From assembly GCA_052139835.1 (NCBI GenBank), contig JBKQVT010000018.1, positions 1 to 64,000 of the forward strand: a stretch of 64,000 bases of DNA, written 5' to 3'. Both the position numbers and the translations under genes were made by a program. The stretch is from JBKQVT01 sp052139835. GTDB lineage: Bacteria; Planctomycetota; Planctomycetia; Pirellulales; Thermoguttaceae. The notes beneath the pieces are model-generated. The model had not been told where the DNA came from. It did not search any database and saw only the letters and a list, made by a program, of their open reading frames with translations. Shown here piece by piece: positions 16,304 to 24,435 of this stretch; position 1 is the stretch's first letter, and every line of letters begins with the position of its first letter.

Positions 16304-17521
16304 TCAGAACTTCCTCGGCCAAACCCGCGCCTGCACGCGGCCGGGAAGCCCCTGGATCCGCAAAAACCCTTCCGCGTCGGTCTGGTTGTAGGAGCCGCCG
16401 CCTTCCATGGTGGCGATGCCCTCGTCGTAGAGGCTGTTGGCACTGGAGCGGCCGGCCACGATGAGGTTGCCCTTGTAGAGCCCCAGCCGCACCTCGCCGC
16501 TGACCGGCTGCTGCGCCTGGCGGATGAAGGCCATCAGGGCGTCCAGCTTGGCATGATACCAGAAGCCGTAGTAGACCATTTCGGCCACCTCGGGCGCAAG
16601 CCGGTCGCGGAGGTGCATGAGGTCGCGGTCCATGGTCAACTGCTCGACCAGGCGATGGGCCGCGTAGAGGATGGTCATGCCCGGCGCCTCGTAGACCCCG
16701 CGGCTCTTCATCCCCACGAAGCGGTTCTCGACCATGTCGATGCGTCCGATGCCGTTGCGGCCGCCGATGGCGTTCAACCGGCTGACGATGGCGAAGGCGC
16801 CCAGCGGCTCGCCGTTGACGCGGGTCGGCACGCCGGCGTCGAACCCGATCGCCACGTTTTCAATTTCATCGGGGGCTTGCTGGGGCGATCGCGTCATGCC
16901 GAAATCGACCAGCTCGACCCCGTTGACGGCGAGGTCTTCCAGCTTGCCCGCTTCGTAGCTGATGTGCAGGCAGTTCTCGTCCGAGCTGTAGGGCTTGGCT
17001 GCCGAGGCCTTCACGGGGATGTTCTTCTCCCGGCAATAGGCGATCATCTCGCTGCGTCCGGGGAAGCGGCGGCGGAACTCCTCCATCCGCCAGGGCGCGA
17101 TCACCCGCACGGCCGGCTGCAGGGCCTCGGCGGCCAGTTGGAAACGGCACTGGTCGTTGCCCTTGCCCGTGGCCCCGTGGACATAGGCGTCGGCGCCGAC
17201 CTGGCGGGCGACCTGCAGGCAGACCTTCGAGATCAGCGGCCGGGCGATCGACGTGCCCAACAGGTAGACCTCTTCGTACTTCGCCTGCCACTGCAAGACG
17301 GGAAAGGCGAAATCGCGGCACAGTTCCTCGCGGGCGTCGATGATCTGCGCCGAGCGGGCGCCGATCTTCCGCGCCTTTTGGAGGATCGCCTCGCGGTCTT
17401 CGCAGGGCTGGCCCAGATCGACGTACACTGCGTGGACGTCGTAGCCTTGATCCTCGATCAGCCAGTTCAAGATGACCGAGGTGTCCAATCCGCCGGAATA
17501 GGCCAGAACGCAGCTTGGCAT
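16304..17521 (-). CDS. argG: Argininosuccinate synthase
   Basis: This 405-residue protein is the typical length. The PP-loop AYSGGLDTSVILNW at residues 7-20 binds ATP. GATGKGNDQCRFQLAAEAL and RNGIGRIDMVENRFVGMKSRG are diagnostic ArgG motifs. It joins citrulline and aspartate in arginine synthesis. No other arg gene is adjacent. It is convergent with the glycosyltransferase gene with only 14 bases between the stops. The start at 17521 (MPSCVLAYSGG) is the standard family N-terminus. Confidence 0.96.
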   Translation of the reverse strand: MPSCVLAYSGGLDTSVILNWLIEDQGYDVHAVYVDLGQPCEDREAILQKARKIGARSAQIIDAREELCRDFAFPVLQWQAKYEEVYLLGTSIARPLISKVCLQVARQVGADAYVHGATGKGNDQCRFQLAAEALQPAVRVIAPWRMEEFRRRFPGRSEMIAYCREKNIPVKASAAKPYSSDENCLHISYEAGKLEDLAVNGVELVDFGMTRSPQQAPDEIENVAIGFDAGVPTRVNGEPLGAFAIVSRLNAIGGRNGIGRIDMVENRFVGMKSRGVYEAPGMTILYAAHRLVEQLTMDRDLMHLRDRLAPEVAEMVYYGFWYHAKLDALMAFIRQAQQPVSGEVRLGLYKGNLIVAGRSSANSLYDEGIATMEGGGSYNQTDAEGFLRIQGLPGRVQARVWPRKF

Positions 17522-17650
17522 GACAATCAGTTCTTTCGGGGCTCAGGGAGGTGCAGGGCGATGGCTGCCCCACGAAACAACCATTTTGGCCGCAACGCCG
17601 CCCGCTGGCAAGGGCCGGCGGCCTGCCCTTTCTCCCCCGTTACCGCTTGC

Positions 17651-18958
17651 TCAGGCATTTCCCCCCGCCAGCCAGCCGGTGCTGAAGGCCGCCTGGAAAT
17701 TGTAGCCGCCGATGGGACCGTCCAGGTCGAGCACCTCGCCCGCGAAAAACAGCCCCGGCACCAGCCGGCTCTCTATGGTCCGCGAGTCCACTTCGGCCAG
17801 CGCGACGCCGCCGGCTGTGACCTCGGCCTTGCGAAACCCCATCGTGCCGGCGATGGGGATATCGAATTGCTTGGCGGCGCGGGCCAGGTTGTGGCGCTCC
17901 GTCCGGCTCAGTTCCGCGGCGCGGCGGTCGGGGGCCAGCCCGGCCTGGGCGGCGACGGCCTCGCCCAGCCGCTGCGGCAGCCGCCCGGCGAGGATTCCGA
18001 CCGCCAGGCGTTTTCCTGCCGTCTGGCACTCCTCCTGCAAGACACGCTCCAACGACTCCTGATTCACCTCCGGGAGGAAATCGCAACGCAGCAGCAGCGA
18101 GCTGGGCCGCGGGTGGCCGCTGACGGCCCGACTCACATCGAGCACCGCCGGGCCGGAGACGCCGAAATGGGCAAACAGGATCGCGCCGCGCTGCCGGGCC
18201 AGACAGGCGTGGGTGCCACGACCATGCTTCGCACGGTGCCCGGCTTGCCCAGCCGTGTTTCTAGCACTGCTGGACAAGCCAGCAGTGGCACCCGGTTCCA
18301 ATACGCTCACGCCAGCGTCCGCAATCGTAATCCCCTGGAGGGCCAGCACCGCGGGGGCGTGCGTGGTGATGGGCACCAGCGCCGGGTGCGGCGCGACGAT
18401 CGTGTGCCCCAGGGCGGCCGCCCAGCGATAGCCGTCGCCGCTGGAGCCGCTCTCCGGATAGGACCGGCCGCCGGTGGCCAGGACGACCGCCTGGGCCAGG
18501 AGGGTCTGCCGCGCGGTGACGATTTGGAAGCCGGCGGAGTGGCGGCCGATTTCCGCGACCGGTTCGTCCAGGGCAATGGTGCAAGCGGTGCGTCGCAGGC
18601 GGGAGAGCAACGCGGCCAGGACGTCGCTGGCGCGATCGCTGCGGGGGAAGACCTTGCCGCCCTCCTCGATCTTGGTCGCCACGCCTTCCGCCTCGAACCA
18701 CTCGACGACGGCTTCGGGCGTGAGGGCCGCCAGGGCCGAATGGAGGAATCGGCCCTGGTCGGCGAAGGCCGCCACGATGCCGCGGGCGTTGGTGGCGTGG
18801 GTGAGATTGCAGCGCGTGCCGCCGGCAAGGAGGAGCTTTGTTCCGGGGCGCCGCTTTTTCTCCAGCAGCAGCGTGCGGCGGCCGCGCTGGGCCGCATGGC
18901 AGGCGGCCATCAGCCCCGCCGGTCCCCCGCCGATAACAACAACGTCCCAAGATGACAT
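17651..18958 (-). CDS. NAD(P)/FAD-dependent oxidoreductase, HI0933/YhiN (BaiN-like) family, with in-frame repeat insertion
   Basis: This 435-residue flavoprotein has the Rossmann GGGPAG motif (residues 10-15), TKLLLAGGTRCNLTHA, LATGGRSYPESGSSGDGYRWA, ILFAHFGVSGPAVLDVS and the C-terminal GPIGGYNFQAAFSTGW motif, all typical of HI0933 proteins. Residues about 222-249 (from ATAGLSSSARNTAGQAG on) are foreign to the family. They match a palindromic repeat at 18211-18293 that recurs near 31078. Family members normally run straight from the beta strand to the RGAILFAHFG motif, so this is an in-frame insertion into a loop. It lies seven bases after the C45-type gene in the same direction. The substrate is unknown. 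Confidence 0.88.
   Translation of the reverse strand: MSSWDVVVIGGGPAGLMAACHAAQRGRRTLLLEKKRRPGTKLLLAGGTRCNLTHATNARGIVAAFADQGRFLHSALAALTPEAVVEWFEAEGVATKIEEGGKVFPRSDRASDVLAALLSRLRRTACTIALDEPVAEIGRHSAGFQIVTARQTLLAQAVVLATGGRSYPESGSSGDGYRWAAALGHTIVAPHPALVPITTHAPAVLALQGITIADAGVSVLEPGATAGLSSSARNTAGQAGHRAKHGRGTHACLARQRGAILFAHFGVSGPAVLDVSRAVSGHPRPSSLLLRCDFLPEVNQESLERVLQEECQTAGKRLAVGILAGRLPQRLGEAVAAQAGLAPDRRAAELSRTERHNLARAAKQFDIPIAGTMGFRKAEVTAGGVALAEVDSRTIESRLVPGLFFAGEVLDLDGPIGGYNFQAAFSTGWLAGGNA
18211..18293 (+). repeat. Palindromic repeat family (GGGTGCCAC type), copy inside a coding gene
   Basis: This 83-base element is bounded by GGGTGCCAC and GTGGCACCC, with an inner GCTGGACAAGCCAGC and CCAGCCGTGTTT shared with the 31078-31136 copy. 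It interrupts the flavoprotein gene without breaking the frame. Confidence 0.75.
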
Positions 18959-18965
18959 AGGAGTG

Positions 18966-20159
18966 CTAGCGGCGCGGGCCCGTTGCCGCCGGCTTCTTCC
19001 CGGCTTGCTCGGTTTCGAAGAGCGGGGCCAGCGGCAACGTGCGCAGCGGCTGCTTCGAGGAGGGCGCCGGGCCCAACGACAGGTGCAGCACCAACGTAGC
19101 CGGCTCGAAGATCATCGTCTGCATGGTCAGGGGGCCCTGGCTGGCGGCGTCGAGCTTGCGGGCGATGTCGTCCAGCCCGATGGTTTTCATCATGGCGGCC
19201 TTGGCCAGGATGTCGTAGCGGCTGCACCAGGTCAAAACGGCCAGTTGCGGGCTGCGGAAATGGTTGGTGCAGACGCAGATGCCGTCGTGGCCGCGGCGGA
19301 GCACCACGCTCTTGGGCGTCACTTCCAGCACGGCGCCGCCGCGGCGGTCGCAGACCGCCAGGTTGAGCATCGTCGAGCGCGGCGTGCTGCGGAGCATTTT
19401 CTCGGCCTCTTCGACGGTCGTACACTCTTCCAGGATGCGGCGGAAGCACAAGGTGTAGGGCATCCCCTTGAGGTTCAGCCACGCCGAGCCGTCGGCGGCC
19501 AGAAAGACCTCGTGGACGGCAAGCGTCAGGCCGGCGTCGTTCATGCCCGAGAGGCAGCCGACCATGCCGGGCAGGCCCACCGCGGCGAAGGCGTGTTTGC
19601 CGCGGGGGCGATAGACGGTGACCAGGCCGTACTTGTCGAGGAACCCCAGTGCGTAGAAGTCGAGGTTGCGGCCCATCAGCGGCGCCTTGGTGGCACTCTT
19701 TTCGGCCGAGACGATCAACGACGAGCAGCCCAGCCAACTGCGATAGGTGTCCATGACGGTGTTGGCCGCCACGCCGGAGTCGGCATCGATGCCCAGGGCC
19801 TTGGCGAGGGCCCGCAGTTCCTCGCGATAGTCGGCCGGGGCCTGTTTGAAGAGGGTGCGGCCGTCGGCCACGATCGCCGGCCAACGTTTTTCACAGTGTA
19901 CGGCGCGGAGCAGTTTTTGCGGGTAATCGGCGATGGCCTTGACGGCCTCGCCGGTCAGGGCGGCCTTCTGGCGGCCGATCTCCTCCGGCGTCCCCTGGAC
20001 CAGCAGCAGCGGCAGGCCGTCGATGAATTTCAGCTCGCCGCCCTCGGCGCGGCCGGCGTGGAAGGGGGATTCTTCCACGGTTGCCGCCGCCGCCCGCGCC
20101 CCAAGCGGCGCCAGCAGTGCCAGCAGCAGCGGCAAGAGAATTCTGACAGGAACACGCAT
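18966..20159 (-). CDS. C45-type peptidase/acyltransferase-like N-terminal nucleophile protein
   Basis: This 397-residue protein has a signal peptide (VRILLPLLLALLAPLGARAAA). Its Ntn-hydrolase core carries the nucleophile motif WLGCSSLIVS at C145, as in peptidase family C45 (isopenicillin acyltransferase-like). PLMGRNLDF follows the nucleophile, as usual in this superfamily, and GMVGCLSGMNDAGLTLAVHE is also typical. It likely cleaves an amide bond in the periplasm. The precursor is not obviously auto-cleaved, because the nucleophile is internal. The gene shares an operon direction with the flavoprotein downstream. A TATAAT box lies 43 bases upstream. Confidence 0.82.
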   Translation of the reverse strand: MRVPVRILLPLLLALLAPLGARAAAATVEESPFHAGRAEGGELKFIDGLPLLLVQGTPEEIGRQKAALTGEAVKAIADYPQKLLRAVHCEKRWPAIVADGRTLFKQAPADYREELRALAKALGIDADSGVAANTVMDTYRSWLGCSSLIVSAEKSATKAPLMGRNLDFYALGFLDKYGLVTVYRPRGKHAFAAVGLPGMVGCLSGMNDAGLTLAVHEVFLAADGSAWLNLKGMPYTLCFRRILEECTTVEEAEKMLRSTPRSTMLNLAVCDRRGGAVLEVTPKSVVLRRGHDGICVCTNHFRSPQLAVLTWCSRYDILAKAAMMKTIGLDDIARKLDAASQGPLTMQTMIFEPATLVLHLSLGPAPSSKQPLRTLPLAPLFETEQAGKKPAATGPRR

Positions 20160-20201
20160 GAAATGCCTCCCACCGGCGCGGTTGCGCCGGGCGTTTGCTC
20201 C

Positions 20202-20207
20202 ATTATA
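20202..20207 (-). promoter_or_regulatory. -10 box for the C45-type gene
   Basis: A perfect TATAAT lies on the minus strand in the context CGCTATAATGG, 43 bases upstream of the start. No good -35 is visible. A GC palindrome (CCGGCGCGGTTGCGCCGG) sits between box and start. Confidence 0.5.
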
Positions 20208-20295
20208 GCGGATTACCCCGGCGCTTCCATGCCGAAGTCCTCGTAAAAATCGCCTTCCCCTGCGACTCGGGGCGAGTCTTCTTTAGCGTGCGCCG

Positions 20296-21084
20296 CTAAA
20301 AAGGTTTCGGCCAGGGATGGGAGTGCAAGGTCCGGGAAATCGCCAGCCCCAACTCCGGGCAGAAGTAAGGGACGGCAAATGCTATCGCTGCGCCGAGGAG
20401 GACCAGCAGAACTCTGCCCCTGACGGTCTTGGCCCGGCGCGTCGCCGCTGCCGCGTTGCGGGCGAAGACGACGGCCACAGAAACCGGCACGAGGTCCAAC
20501 ACGCCGATGACGATGGCACTGCACCCCAAGACGCCAAAAAACAACATGACCGCCCCTGCTCCGTACAATAATACGATCCCCCCAGCCAGGACCACCCCGA
20601 ACCAGAGCGCGCCGGCCAGCAAGGCCACGAAGCCCCGGTGCATCCAACGGCCGCCCAGTCGCCAAGCGAGAAAGGCCACCATCTGAACGCTGATGGCCGC
20701 GAAGAGGAACTGTTCAAACGGCCCGCAAACCAGCCGCTGGCCACCGGCCCAGGGTCTAAAGTACGGCCCCTCCAGCAACCCCGGCGCGATCACCAAGCAA
20801 GAGACTGGCACGACGACGCCAAAGAGCAGATCGACGACCATCCGCTTCAAGGGGACGTTTTCCGGGCGGACACGGACGGCCGCAAAGACCACGGCGCCGA
20901 CCAGTAGTATCGGCAACGCAAAGGCGCCGATCATCAGCAGCAGCCCGAAGAAGATCGCACAAACCAGTTGCAGGACGAGCAACGTGCGCAGCGTGAACTG
21001 CACCGGGGCCTCCTCCGGCTCCTCGACCGGCGGCGGAGCGGCGGTGGGCGTGAACGACACGAATTTTCCGTCGCGTTCGACCAT
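20296..21084 (-). CDS. Hypothetical polytopic membrane protein
   Basis: This 262-residue protein starts MVERDGKFVSFTPTAAPPP, a short cytosolic or unstructured segment, then VQFTLRTLLVLQLVCAIFF, the planctomycete-type first helix. About six or seven membrane helices follow (for example GFVALLAGALWFGVVLAGGI and VMLFFGVLGCSAIVIGVLDL). No catalytic motif is visible. The start at 21084 is preferred because the upstream extension (to 21162) is low-complexity with no ribosome site, though the site at 21084 is also weak. It is divergent from the hicBA pair. The function is unknown. Confidence 0.7.
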   Translation of the reverse strand: MVERDGKFVSFTPTAAPPPVEEPEEAPVQFTLRTLLVLQLVCAIFFGLLLMIGAFALPILLVGAVVFAAVRVRPENVPLKRMVVDLLFGVVVPVSCLVIAPGLLEGPYFRPWAGGQRLVCGPFEQFLFAAISVQMVAFLAWRLGGRWMHRGFVALLAGALWFGVVLAGGIVLLYGAGAVMLFFGVLGCSAIVIGVLDLVPVSVAVVFARNAAAATRRAKTVRGRVLLVLLGAAIAFAVPYFCPELGLAISRTLHSHPWPKPF

Positions 21085-21184
21085 GTGTAACTCGCCAGGC
21101 CTGCCGGCGAAGGGACCGCTGCCGCCATGATAACCGGCCGCCGCGGGCGGGAAAATCCCCACCGCTCCTTTACGCCCGGTTTTC

Positions 21185-21193
21185 TGCTATAAT
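21185..21193 (+). promoter_or_regulatory. Extended -10 promoter for hicBA
   Basis: TGCTATAAT (TGn plus TATAAT) lies 38 bases before the hicB start. No clear -35 is seen, as allowed for extended -10 promoters. Confidence 0.65.
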
Positions 21194-21230
21194 GCCATAG
21201 GCAGCGATTGCAGGTCGCAAGGAGAATTCC

Positions 21231-21470
21231 GTGAAGTTTTACGCCTTCCAAATCGTGATTGAAAAGGAGCCGGAGGACGAGGGCTACTCGGCCTATAGCC
21301 CGACGCTCCCCGGCTGCTTCAGCAACGGCAAGACGATCGAGGAAGCCAGGCGAAACATGCGCCAGGCAGTCCAACAGCACGTGGAGTCGCTGCTGGCCCA
21401 TGCCCTGGAGGTCCCGCAAAACGACAGCGTGGTGCACGTCGAGGAGTTGACCGTGGGGGTGCCTGAATGA
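21231..21470 (+). CDS. hicB: HicB-like antitoxin
   Basis: This 79-residue protein is of the small HicB class. It has the partial RNase-H-like fold signature: FQIVIEKEPEDEGYSAYSP, then LPGCFSNGKTIEEARRNMRQA. The GTG start at 21231 follows AAGGAG at six bases and lies downstream of an extended -10. Its last codons overlap hicA by four bases (ATGA). The order antitoxin then toxin is common for the GTG-start small HicB group. No C-terminal DNA-binding domain is present, so autoregulation may need other factors or a partner. Confidence 0.88.
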   Translation: MKFYAFQIVIEKEPEDEGYSAYSPTLPGCFSNGKTIEEARRNMRQAVQQHVESLLAHALEVPQNDSVVHVEELTVGVPE

Positions 21471-21694
21471 GCCGCATGCCCCAGGTCACGGCACGCGACC
21501 TCATTCGGTTTCTGAAGTCGCAGGGGTTCGTCGAGGATCGTCAGAGCGGCAGTCACTTGACTCTCTGGCACGAAGGGCGCCAAGCCACGGTTACCGTGCC
21601 TGTCCATGCCGGTTGTGATATCGGGCGGGGTTTGGCGGTGCGCATTCTCAAGGGCGCCGGGTTTTCCGTGGACGATTTCCTCCGCGACGGATGA
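21467..21694 (+). CDS. hicA: HicA mRNA interferase toxin
   Basis: This 75-residue protein has a double-stranded RNA-binding-like fold typical of HicA, with the catalytic histidine in RQSGSHLTL (H30) and the sequence TARDLIRFLKSQGF. The start ATG overlaps the hicB stop. It cleaves mRNA when freed from HicB. Both genes look intact, so the module should be functional. Confidence 0.9.
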   Translation: MSRMPQVTARDLIRFLKSQGFVEDRQSGSHLTLWHEGRQATVTVPVHAGCDIGRGLAVRILKGAGFSVDDFLRDG

Positions 21695-21796
21695 GTGCTT
21701 CCGTTCGCCGGGGCGTGTTTGCAGGGATGGCCGGCTGCTCAATCGCCGCCCAATTCCGGAGGCCACGCCCCCGGCTGGTTGCTGGATCATAGCCGA

Positions 21797-22912
21797 TTAC
21801 GCCGCTTGTTTCATGCCCGTTCGCCACACCAGCCAGGCCGCGACGCCGACCAGGCAGCCGCCCAGATGGGCCAGGGCCGAGACGTGGCCGACGCCGGCCA
21901 GTTGTTGGGCCGCCAGCAGGAGTTGCAGCACGATCCAGAACCCGAAGGCATAGACGGCGGGAACCCGGTACCAGCGGAACATGAAGGAATAGCCTACCAG
22001 CAAGCCCAAGCGGGCGTGGGGGAATCGCAGGGCATAGAAGGCCAGCGCCCCCGAGATGCCGCCGCTGGCGCCGATGCAGGGGATCGCACCCTGCGGGTCC
22101 CAAAGGACGTGGAGCGCGTCGCCCAGCAGCGCGGACAGCGCCAGCAACAGCGCATAGCGTCCGCGGCCGACATGGTCCTCCACGTGGCTGCCGAAGATGA
22201 GGAGGAAATAGGTGTTGCCCACCAGGTGCAACGGCCCGCCGTGCAGGAAGAAGCTGGTGATGAAGGTCGCTCCGCCGTGGCGCCAAAGCTGGTTGGGGAT
22301 CAGGCCGAATTCCTCGACGACCGGCCCCAGATTGTTCATGGTCAGCAAGTACACCAGCACCATGACCAGGGCGAGCCCCCAGGTGAGCCAGGGCCAGCCT
22401 TGCAGCGGATTGGCGTCCACCTCGACCGGCATGCCCAAGGCGGCAGGGAGCAGCTTCCACGTTTCCTCCGGCCCCCCGCCCTCCAAGGTGCCGGCCGCTT
22501 CCTGCTGTTCTTCGAAGCTTTTGAGCTTCATCAGCGCGATCTGCTCGCGGGCCGCCTCCGGCAACGTCTCCTCCGCGCGGGGCGGGCAGGGCGCGGCGGG
22601 AAGCTGCTCCAGCGTGTTGGGATCAAACCACACGAACTGGCAGCCGGTGCACACGTCGAGCGTGACCGGGTGCGCGTTGGCCGTAGCGGAAACTTGTGCC
22701 ATGGTTCGCTGGCAGATCGGGCAAGCGACCCCCGCCACGCCGCCTTCCTGATGGGCTTGCAGCCAGAGCCCGTTGACGATGCCGTCGGGGATCATCCGTC
22801 GCAGCACCGGCAGGCCGATCGCCCTTCCTTTGCAGCGCGGGCAGACGAAGACGACCCCCTGCGGGACCTTGCTTCGCACCAGCCGTTGCTGACATCGGGG
22901 ACATAGGCTCAT
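21797..22912 (-). CDS. Rhomboid-family intramembrane serine protease with N-terminal zinc ribbons
   Basis: This 371-residue protein has two or three CxxC zinc ribbons in the first 100 residues (CPRCQQRL, CPRCKGRA, CPICQRT, CTGCQFVWFD). A linker follows, then six or seven membrane helices from about residue 175. The rhomboid catalytic serine lies in GASGGISGA (S283), with the catalytic histidine in SALAHLGG (H349) and the supporting HLVGN at H229/N233. The fusion of zinc ribbons to a rhomboid core is seen in some planctomycetes and may sense or recruit substrate. It starts at an ATG at 22912. A DUF434 gene follows upstream on the same strand, 15 bases away, so they may be co-transcribed. Confidence 0.9.
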   Translation of the reverse strand: MSLCPRCQQRLVRSKVPQGVVFVCPRCKGRAIGLPVLRRMIPDGIVNGLWLQAHQEGGVAGVACPICQRTMAQVSATANAHPVTLDVCTGCQFVWFDPNTLEQLPAAPCPPRAEETLPEAAREQIALMKLKSFEEQQEAAGTLEGGGPEETWKLLPAALGMPVEVDANPLQGWPWLTWGLALVMVLVYLLTMNNLGPVVEEFGLIPNQLWRHGGATFITSFFLHGGPLHLVGNTYFLLIFGSHVEDHVGRGRYALLLALSALLGDALHVLWDPQGAIPCIGASGGISGALAFYALRFPHARLGLLVGYSFMFRWYRVPAVYAFGFWIVLQLLLAAQQLAGVGHVSALAHLGGCLVGVAAWLVWRTGMKQAA

Positions 22913-22927
22913 GGGGTCGTGCTCCGG

Positions 22928-23650
22928 TCACTCGCCTGCCAGGTCCAAAACCCACGCTCCCGGCACGTGGCGGGAGACCACGGTGCGGGCCAGATTGAAC
23001 CACGCCGCACAGCGGTCGAGAATGGCGCTGTCGGCCGTGGCCACGATCTCGTCGGCCCCGGCCAGGAGGGAGTCGGGATCGGCGACCAGCTCGACCCGCC
23101 ACCGCCAGCCGTGCGCGGCGGCCAGGGCGTCCATGATCGTCTTCAGCCGGCCGCTATTGGAGACTGGGCGGTCGAGATACCAGCAACATTCGGTCACGCC
23201 CAGGTCCGCCACGGTGCGGCCGATATGCTCCAGGGCCGGCTGCGTCTCGGCCACCTTGCGGTAGCTGCCGTGCATGCTGGCCATGTCGCGGCAGGCGCCG
23301 TCGCGGGCGTGGAGCAGGAGTCCGCCGGCCAAGGCGGCCTCGACGGTGGTCAGCACGTTATAGCCGTCCAGCCAGAGCCCACGGCCGGCCAGACTCTCCG
23401 CCGGCGCCTGGCAGCGCCTGCGCCGGGCGGCCTCCTCGTCGCCGCACGCGCATCGCGCCACGGCGATCCGCTGCCGCGACACCAACGCATAGCGGTCGCC
23501 GACCAACTTCAACGACGACTCGTGCGGATAACCGCGGCTGAGCAACCAGCCCAGGTCGGCGGCGGCCTCTTGCAATGTCGGCGCCAGCGCCGGGGCAAAC
23601 AAGCGGGCGTCTTCCGGGTGCGGCCCGCGATGCTTTCGCTGGTCAGGCAT
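22928..23650 (-). CDS. DUF434/DUF5616 domain protein
   Basis: This 240-residue protein matches the two-domain layout known from archaea and some bacteria. The N-terminal DUF434-like region is the LGWLLSRGYPHESSLKLVGDRYALVSRQR stretch. The second, DUF5616-like half contains LWLDGYNVLTTVEAALAGG and WYLDRPVSNSGRLK, with a conserved aspartate in VADPDSLLAGADEIVATADS that recalls PIN-like or Toprim-like nuclease folds. A C-A-C-G motif (ARCACGDEEA) could bind metal. No function is established. It sits in front of the rhomboid gene on the same strand with a 15-base gap. Confidence 0.8.
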   Translation of the reverse strand: MPDQRKHRGPHPEDARLFAPALAPTLQEAAADLGWLLSRGYPHESSLKLVGDRYALVSRQRIAVARCACGDEEAARRRRCQAPAESLAGRGLWLDGYNVLTTVEAALAGGLLLHARDGACRDMASMHGSYRKVAETQPALEHIGRTVADLGVTECCWYLDRPVSNSGRLKTIMDALAAAHGWRWRVELVADPDSLLAGADEIVATADSAILDRCAAWFNLARTVVSRHVPGAWVLDLAGE

Positions 23651-23731
23651 GGGACACCCGAGGGACCAGGGGCCAGGGGTCAGGGACCAGGGGCCAGGGG
23701 TTAAGACCTAAGACCCAAGACCTAAGTCCCT

Positions 23732-24331
23732 TCATCGTTGGTAGGTGCCTACCAGTTCGCCTTCGCCGAGCACGTGGTTTTCGATTTCCCGCAGCAAGGT
23801 GTTCCGGTCCAGGCCCGGCTCGACCACCAGCTTGCCCTCCAAGGCGTAGAGCGTGAAGTGATAATGATGGACCAGGCCGGGCGGGGGCATCGGCCCTTTA
23901 TAGCCGATGTTCTCCCCCTTGCGCCACGAGTTCTGCCCTTGCAGCACGCCGGGCGGGTTCTTCAGCCGCGCCTGCTTGGCGATGCCCTCGGGCAAGCCGG
24001 GCAGGTTGGCGGGGAGCTTGTAGATGACCCAGTGCACCCAGGTCCCGTTGGGGGCATCCGGGTCGTCGCAGATCAGCACCAGCTCCTGGGTCTTCTCGGG
24101 CAAGTCGGACCAGGCCAGCGGCGGCGAGACGTCCTCCCCCTCGCCCGTGTACTTTTTGGGGATCAACTGACCGTTGGTAAACGCGGAACTGGTGATTTTG
24201 ATGGTCATCGGCTTCTTTCCTCCTTTTGCAACGGGGGCAAGTTGATCGCTTTGGCAACCTGTCGTCCAGGCCATCAGCGACGAGAAAATGGCGACACGCC
24301 AAAACATACCATGCGTGGATGGATGTTTCAT
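23732..24331 (-). CDS. YbhB/YbcL-family Raf-kinase-inhibitor-like lipoprotein
   Basis: This 199-residue protein starts at MKHPSTHGMFWRVAIFSSL, with a lipobox (AWTTGC) giving a lipid anchor. The mature part is a phosphatidylethanolamine-binding-protein fold, with the family motifs CDDPDAPNGTWVHWVIY and GYKGPMPPPGLVHHYHFTLYAL. PEBP-fold proteins bind small ligands or inhibit kinases and proteases; the bacterial role is unclear. The ATG at 24331 is preceded by GAGGAGC. An upstream in-frame extension runs through a repeat and is not used. A rtcB gene lies upstream on the same strand. Confidence 0.9.
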   Translation of the reverse strand: MKHPSTHGMFWRVAIFSSLMAWTTGCQSDQLAPVAKGGKKPMTIKITSSAFTNGQLIPKKYTGEGEDVSPPLAWSDLPEKTQELVLICDDPDAPNGTWVHWVIYKLPANLPGLPEGIAKQARLKNPPGVLQGQNSWRKGENIGYKGPMPPPGLVHHYHFTLYALEGKLVVEPGLDRNTLLREIENHVLGEGELVGTYQR

Positions 24332-24360
24332 CGGAAAAGCTCCTCGACCGGGCTGCAAGG

Positions 24361-24394
24361 CGCCGCCCATCCGCCGGGATAAACCCGGCGGCTC
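24361..24394. repeat. GGGATAAACCC palindrome repeat
   Basis: CCGCCGGGATAAACCCGGCGG lies between rtcB and the YbhB gene, beside a GGCGCCGCCCAT stretch. The same unit occurs twice, inverted, at 38545-38612. Confidence 0.75.
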
Positions 24395-24435
24395 ACTTTC
24401 CTTCCGCCTTCCGCCCTCCCCCTTCCGCCCTACTC

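Noticed and set aside
16193..18955. A 920-residue open frame antisense to argG and the flavoprotein
   Set aside because: It runs across two well-supported minus-strand genes and the 130-base spacer between them, and has low-complexity composition with no family match.
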